Shown here piece after piece: positions 58,622-64,000 of a stretch of 64,000 bases of DNA (positions within the stretch are counted from its first letter, which is position 1; every line of letters starts with the position of its first letter). Source of the DNA: Periconia sp. R9002 (Eukaryota; Ascomycota; Dothideomycetes; Pleosporales; Periconiaceae); contig JAMAHW010000026.1 in the NCBI GenBank assembly GCA_023627715.1, positions 372,001 through 436,000 of the forward strand, written 5' to 3'. Below the pieces are notes generated by a model. The model was not told the origin of the DNA. It searched no databases and was given only the letters and a program-made list of their open reading frames with translations. A program made the position numbers and the translations under genes.

Positions 58622-59194
58622 TTTGTGTGTGTGTTTATTGGGAAAGGAAAAAGCTTGGAGTTTTTTTATTTAGATGAAATGATATAACGAATTTCCTTCT
58701 TCTTCTACTTCTTCTCCATCCTAGCCCACCCTTCGTTCGTAGCCAGAGGCAAAAAAAAAGGGACATTCTTGTCAAAACATCAACCTACATACTTCACTCC
58801 ACAGAGAAATCCTTCCCCAGTCAGTACAACACCTACCAACCTACCTACCTACCTACCTTCCCTCCTCAACCCATACAACACATCTACTCTTACCTAAAAC
58901 ATCCTATCCTACTTCATCAACCTCAACCGGCTTAAAAGGGAAAGCAAAGGAGATGTCCATACCGTATCTGTAGTACAAGGCCAAAAGCGAGTTAAACGTA
59001 AAGAAAGGAACATACTTATATTATTCTTAACCTAGGTATCCATCCTATCTCCCTTTTTGGATTGAAAAACAGGGCAAGGCGTCCAGTGAAGTCAACCTCA
59101 ACCTACTTACCTACTTATCTATTCTTCACTAAAACCGAATAAGGGAGAGAGGGATGCCTACGCCCTTCCGGGAGCTCAATCCATATCCATCCCT

Positions 59195-59222
59195 CACCAA
59201 CCAACCAACCAACCAACCAACT
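59195..59222. repeat. CCAA tetranucleotide repeat
   Basis: About six tandem CCAA units. A complementary TTGG tract lies at 59379-59396. Confidence 0.85.
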
Positions 59223-59378
59223 TACTTACATATACCACCGTGTGTGCAAGACCAGACGGAGCGAACAACGTCCTCGATCGATCCCTCTCCCCCGTCTCGC
59301 TGATTCGCTTGGCGGCGCCCTCTCCACGGGAATCGGGAAACGCCAGTTACGGAAATCGGGGTTCGCATGTTCGTATTG

Positions 59379-59396
59379 TTGGTTGGTTGGTTGGGG
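59379..59396. repeat. TTGG tetranucleotide repeat, inverse of the CCAA tract
   Basis: About four TTGG units, complementary to the CCAA tract 160 bp to the left, so the transcript could fold into a hairpin. Confidence 0.75.
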
Positions 59397-59694
59397 TATG
59401 ACGAAATGAAAGCGCATGCATGTAAGCGTTGCGGTTTCCGTTTCCGTTACATTACGGACAAACGGGTGGCGGCGGGTGTTGTTGGTGTGTTGTGTTGGAT
59501 TGGGTGGGGGCCACGCGGGTTTTTTGTGAGGGTTTGGGGTGTGTAAGCAAGTTGGGGAAATCGGTGGGAGAAAGGGAGGGAGAGGTGAGTTGAGTTTGGT
59601 GGGGTGTACCTAGATGGGTTGGTAGGGAGATGGAAAGGTGGAAAGGTGAGAGGGGGGGAGAGAGTGGGTGGGTTAATTTTGGAGGATGGAGAAA

Positions 59695-59723
59695 GGTGTG
59701 TGTGTGTGTGTGTGTGTGTGTGT
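59695..59723. repeat. TG dinucleotide microsatellite
   Basis: About fourteen uninterrupted TG units. Confidence 0.9.
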
Positions 59724-60697
59724 AAGGAAGTTTTGAGGATGATGAGAGCATTGAGAGGGAAGGGGAAGGATATAGCAAAAGGGGGCAGGGCCGGAAGAGA
59801 GAAGTGTACAAAAGTAGCAAATGTAGCCAATGTAGAAAAATTTTTATGCAGACGAAACAATGAAAACGGAAGGATGGCAACATTGAACGTTTCCACACAG
59901 GCTCTACATACCCAAGTATGTATGCAACAGAAGAGAATTCCCTCAGAATGATCAAAACGAGAACTTATATTTCTGTCTTCTCCAGTTCACCTCGCCTAAC
60001 CTATAGTACATACAGATAACTCAATTGATTTGCCGTTTGCTATCTTGACTTTTTTTTTACGGTTGTGTATAATGTGATGATTAACCTTCGGCGCGCACCT
60101 CGATTCTCGATCCCGTACGTAGTAGGGAGAGAAGAGAACTTGCCATTTTGGGTTCCCCTTTTTGTTTCTTTTTCGCGCGAGCTTGCTTACTCACTCACCA
60201 ACTCCCTCCAATCTCACTTCGCACCACACACAGATACACAAGAAACCAGAGTGCAGAATGCCGACGACAGACCTCTCAAAAAAAGAAAGAAGAAAGAAAG
60301 AAGGAAAATAAAAGACTCAAAAGACAAAACATAAAGAAAGTAGAAAAAGGGGTCTCATGTTCACATCACAAGGCGGTCCCAGAACCAAGAAGCAAAACCA
60401 ACCCAGAACCTGATCTCGGCAATCCCCCGGCCGACACCAACCCTCCTCCGGGAGGTTAACCCACTCCAAGTTAAATAACCACAAGTAAAAACAAAAAAGG
60501 AGATCAAATAGACAAGGATTTCGCATGCAATGCTCGCATATCCGGGTAAGTTGATGCTCGATGTAGAGAGAAAAAGTGAAACGAAGCCAAACAAATGGTC
60601 TAAAAGGGAATTAAAACAGTGACTAGGACACAAAAGAGAGAGGGGAGGCAGCGCCGCTATGTGCGGGCGTCGCGCCTGGTGGGACTCGAGCGTGCAG

Positions 60698-63103
60698 CTA
60701 GTAGTTCTGCGCGGCAATAAGTTGGTGCGAGGGGGCCATGCTCATGGCGAGCGGGCCGGGGATGTCTGGGAGGGAGGTGGGGATGTGAGGGAGGTTGTGG
60801 AGGTAGTCGTTGCCCGACTCTGGGGATTCCTCCTCGAGCGAGTCAAGCTGGCCGTCCTCGCCTTCGAGATCTTCCTCGTTGAAGTCGAGCGGCTCGCCGT
60901 CTTGGCGGGGCTCGTGTGTGCGACGATGTCTAATCGAAACGTGTTAGCAAGCGTGCGTTGGATGAGCGGTGAGAGCTACTACATACTGGGCAAGGTTGTC
61001 GGAGCGGGAGAAGGCTTTGTTGCACAGGGGGCACACGTATGGCCGCTCTTGAGTATGCGTACGCACGTGCCTAGGCGCCTAATGAGCGGCTACTCAAACG
61101 TGTCACAAAATGCATGGGTGCTTACCTCTTGAGATGCTCTAATCTCTTGAATAGCCGTCCGCACGTGGGGATTGGGCAGGAGTGAGATTTTTGCGGATAC
61201 GGCCCGATCTCCATCATGGTAGCGCTGCGCGCCCGGCGGAATACGCCGGGTTGGCCTGCCGTGCGGGCCACTGCGCTGTGCTGTAGGGGACCGCCCTCGA
61301 ACATGTCGCCGTTGACGAGGGTGCTCATATCATCCTGGGAGAGTATGCCGTGCTGCTGTGGCGGGCTGTCCTCCTCAACCGTGTGCAGAGGTGTGCCGTG
61401 TCGCGAAGCGTCGACCTGGGGCTTCGAGTCCGCCAATGGGTTGTTGATGCTAGGGCCCGTAACACTGTTGGGCGAGTTGTGATTGGACTGCGACTCCTCG
61501 CCTTCAGCTACGGGGAGGATGGAGCTTGACATGGACCGCCTCAAGTCGCTGGGGCGGTGGACCTGGTGAGCAGCAGCAGCGCCCGTGGCGGCTAGTGCAG
61601 CAACACCCTGTGATATGGAAGACCGCCTCCTGCGCTGCTTGTATGTGGGGGAACCCTCAATGACGGAGTAGACGTTTCCTGGCGGGAAAGGCCTCGAAAC
61701 ATTGGCGAAACCGTTGCCCATCAAGTTGGATGGAGGAATGTTCATCAGCGGGTTGAACGAAGTGGACACGCCAAGTTCAGGGATTGCGCTGTAGAGACCC
61801 GTGTCCTCATTGGCAATGTAGGCAGGCTCAGCACCGAGGCTAATCTGGTGCTGAGGAGGCGTCAAAGGCTCAAAGGACATGCCGCGTGTGCTGTAATCCT
61901 CGTAGTGCGAGGAAACGAACGAGGGAGCAGGCGAGTATTCCATGTAGGCGGGCATGGAGCTGTGGCGCTGGTGCACCTGGGAAAGTGGGATGCCATTGCG
62001 GTCGTACTGCACCGAGTTGCCGTATTCGCGTTCTCTGCTCTTGACGACCTGAGCGGGCATGCTAGGGGCCATGGGGGCCATGCTCATCTGCTGAAAAGGC
62101 GCCATCTGAGGGTGGTGCATGGGCTCCTCGTGGACCTGGGGCGGCATTTGCTGGGGCACCATTTGTGGTGGGGGCATTGGATCCATGGCTCGCATATCCG
62201 GCGAGGTCGATTGTGAGTAGCTCTGGACATTGTTGTTGAAGGACGACGAGTTGGTCTGTTGCGCCTTGGTGAGCTGCTCGAAGAGCGACTGGGACGAGTC
62301 GAATTCGAAGGAGAGGGCAGGCTCGCTGACGGCGACGGTGGTGGCTTCCTGGCCCATCTTCTCGCGCTTGAGGTCGCGCTCGAGCGCATCGAGGAAGAGA
62401 CGGTCGTGGGGCACGCTGTACCAGTAGAACACTTTCTGCTTCTTTTGGGTGCGAATGCAGTTGTTCTTGTACAGGAAATCAAGGAAAGCGCTCTTGGGCT
62501 CTTCGAGCGATGCGTCGGTGCCAGACTTCAGGTTGCGCAGATCAGAGAAGATGCCCTCTTCGAACTTTTTCGAGTTCTTGACGGGACGGCCAAAGGCCTG
62601 GAAGCGGAAGGACAGGCATCGCACAATGTCGGTTCCGGAAATGTGAAAGAGATTGTTCCTGCGCAGAGCGGGTTAGAGGCAGGAGCTTCAGCGAAAAAGG
62701 GCGTGTGGATGTAAGCGGGAAAGAGGGGCAGGTAGGAGTAGGGGACTGCGCAGTAGAGACTTACCATAGCACGCAAGAAACATATTCGCCAGTGGGCAGG
62801 AGAAATCTGCGGATGTACTGGTCGGGTTGCCAGTCGACGGGGGCTGAGATGAGGAAGTATTTGACTGTAGCAGCTGGGATTAGCTCGTGTGTAGCGGGTG
62901 GGCCGAGACAGGAGTGGAATGGAAAGCGCGACGGGAGTGTGTGAGAGAGGGAGGGTAAACGTACGGTTGTCGACCTGCTGGAGTGCGACGATGCTGTCGG
63001 GCGGCAGGCTTTGCTGAGCGTCCTGATCTAATAAGAAGGTCTCGGGCGCGACAGATCGTGACTGAGGAGGAGGCATGGCAGCATGGGGGTTGTTGGAGTA
63101 CAT
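60698..63103 (-). CDS. STE12: Transcription factor STE12 (STE homeodomain plus C2H2 fingers)
   Basis: Nuclear factor downstream of the Fus3/Kss1-type MAP kinase, governing mating and, in pathogens, penetration of the host. Five exons (62965-63103, 62765-62864, 61126-62658, 60987-61070, 60698-60929) give 695 residues with matching phases. The STE domain covers about residues 45-160: [81 protein letters not shown] Gln/Met/Pro-rich middle follows. Near the C-terminus two C2H2 fingers occur: [23 protein letters not shown] and [21 protein letters not shown]. Yeast Ste12 lacks these; their presence marks filamentous ascomycetes. The fourth exon is 84 nt with both flanking introns in phase 2 and encodes the stretch between the two fingers' first His residues. 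The acidic end continues to [16 protein letters not shown]. The start [14 protein letters not shown] is the first ATG with a good family N-terminus. Confidence 0.95.
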
Positions 63104-63476
63104 GGTGCGCTGCAACACGACTCTGGGCTCTGTGAGGTGGTGTTGCTGGAATGGGCGAAATGAGACGTTCAAGGCTCAGTAAAGGTCCTGCCCGGGGAGC
63201 AAATAATATAATATGAAGCGTAAAGCGAAGGAAAAGGGCCAACGATGGTTTGAGGTGTAGGACGGGCAAGATAAAACAAAGTAAGGTAAGGTAGGTAGTA
63301 AGTATCGAGGGCCTGCCTCGGGAAGCCTCAGCACACTCGCAACTCTCTTTTGGCTGATCGAGGACAAGCAGACACTCACTGAGCGAGCAGCGTGCGTTGG
63401 GGAAGGTAGGGCTCGAGGACACACGAAACGCAAATCTGAGGGGGGAGCGGCAGAGCTTTACGTGTCGGAGAGGTGG

Positions 63477-63483
63477 TGAAACA
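63477..63483 (+). promoter_or_regulatory. Candidate pheromone response element (Ste12 site)
   Basis: TGAAACA, the consensus Ste12 binding word, lies about 375 bp upstream of the STE12 start, making autoregulation possible. A seven-base match in 900 bp has a roughly one-in-ten chance of being random. Confidence 0.3.
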
Positions 63484-63617
63484 GGAGTTGGTCGTTTGGG
63501 ATCAATCTATTTCGGGGGGCCGCCCTCAAGCCAAAGCCAGCGTGAGCGTTAGCGCAGAGACCCCCGTCACTCCAGTCAGTCTTATCACCACCCACTGACT
63601 ACTGACTACTGACACCA

Positions 63618-63641
63618 CCCATGGCCCATGGCCCATGGCCC
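63618..63641. repeat. CCCATGG tandem repeat
   Basis: Three overlapping CCCATGG units in the STE12 upstream region, each palindromic (CCATGG). Confidence 0.85.
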
Positions 63642-64000
63642 GGCCTGCATCTGCTCTGCATTGGCCCCCTCCCCCATCCATCATCCATCATCCAATCCAA
63701 TCATCATGATCCCCAGTGCTATCTACAGAGAGAGGCAGAACGAGACAGAGACAGAGAGAGAGAGAGAGGGTGCAATAGGTCATGATGTATAGCTACCTAA
63801 CTCGTCGCCAACACCATCATGACATGATGGATATGAACAACAAAAAGATATCTCACCGACCAACCCCCCCATTATAACCCAGCCATGTCCATATTCCATC
63901 CACGACGACCCGCCACTCCACTCCTCCTACCTACCGGCCTGACTCTCTCTCTCTTGCTTTCTTGTCCTTCCTCCTCGTTGCTCGCTCGCTTCCCGCTAAC

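Larger units (their letters stand above)
58622..60697. other. Convergent intergenic region before STE12
   Basis: About 2 kb of non-coding DNA between two stops. Contains (CCAA)n at 59195-59222, (TTGG)n at 59379-59396 and (TG)n at 59695-59723. The 115- to 167-codon frames here (59447-59955) are translations of Pro/Thr/His low-complexity DNA. Confidence 0.55.
63104..64000. other. STE12 promoter and leader region (to window edge)
   Basis: No gene is seen. It has C/T- and GA-rich tracts, three CCCATGG units at 63618-63641 and a (GA)n tract near 63740-63768. A TGAAACA word at 63477-63483 matches the pheromone response element. Confidence 0.5.

Noticed and set aside
59447..59955. Two overlapping 149- and 167-codon frames on the minus strand
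   Set aside because: They translate TG/TGG microsatellite and Pro/Thr/His-rich DNA and have no family or splice context.
1..64000. CRISPR array, ribosomal RNA, intact transposon or viral insertion
   Set aside because: No regularly spaced repeats, rRNA signature, transposase, reverse transcriptase or long terminal repeat was seen in any frame; the translated frames show none of these domains.

Overview
The window is nuclear DNA of a filamentous ascomycete, most likely a dothideomycete and possibly Pleosporales (inferred from gene content, not tested). Supporting signs: short introns (47 to about 130 nt) with GT..AG ends and CTRAY-type branch sites; a Ste12 factor that combines an STE homeodomain with C2H2 fingers; fungal-only families (a DUF7580-like protein, a C2H2/macro-domain protein); and intergenic DNA full of microsatellites and TAGGTA-type motifs. 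I see no prokaryotic genes, rRNA, convincing tRNA, CRISPR array or intact transposon. Twenty-one protein genes are called. Gene models were joined by hand from splice signals, reading-frame phase and family conservation.

Layout. 1-16.2 kb: histone H2A.Z (-), striatin (+), heat shock factor HSF1 (+), two tiny glycine-rich genes with N-myristoylation-like starts (+), acireductone dioxygenase (-) and a TXNDC9/Plp1-type phosducin-like protein (-). 16.9-25.4 kb: GDP-mannose transporter (+), an unknown Pro/Ser-rich protein (+), an unknown membrane protein (-), an APH-like kinase (-) flanked by two diverged direct repeats, and a small DUF7770-like protein (-). 25.4-29.6 kb: no supportable gene. 29.6-36 kb: a triose-phosphate-type nucleotide-sugar transporter (-), an F-box protein (-), a 2EXR/F-box-like protein (+) and the ribosome assembly factor BRX1 (-). 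37-46 kb: INO80 ATPase (+) and KNR4/SMI1 (-). 49.4-58.6 kb: a divergent pair made of a DUF7580-like protein (-) and a 2226-residue mosaic protein (+). 60.7-63.1 kb: STE12 (-).

How they fit together. Most genes are conserved housekeeping or signalling factors: chromatin (H2A.Z and INO80), stress and wall integrity (HSF1, KNR4, GDP-mannose transport), cell fusion and development (striatin of STRIPAK, STE12), ribosome assembly (BRX1) and methionine salvage (ADI1). The accessory-looking parts are 22.8-25.4 kb and 49.4-58.6 kb.

Most unusual items: (i) the 2226-aa protein with C2H2 fingers, two macro domains, a duplicated zinc-ribbon plus winged-helix module split by a ubiquitin-like domain, and an HBS1-N-like C-terminus; (ii) a DUF7580-like gene whose start codon appears to be created by splicing; (iii) an 84-nt in-frame cassette exon in STE12 whose skipping would turn two zinc fingers into one complete hybrid finger; (iv) the paired MG-start glycine-rich microgenes; (v) the direct repeats around the kinase gene, each carrying a related mini-ORF.
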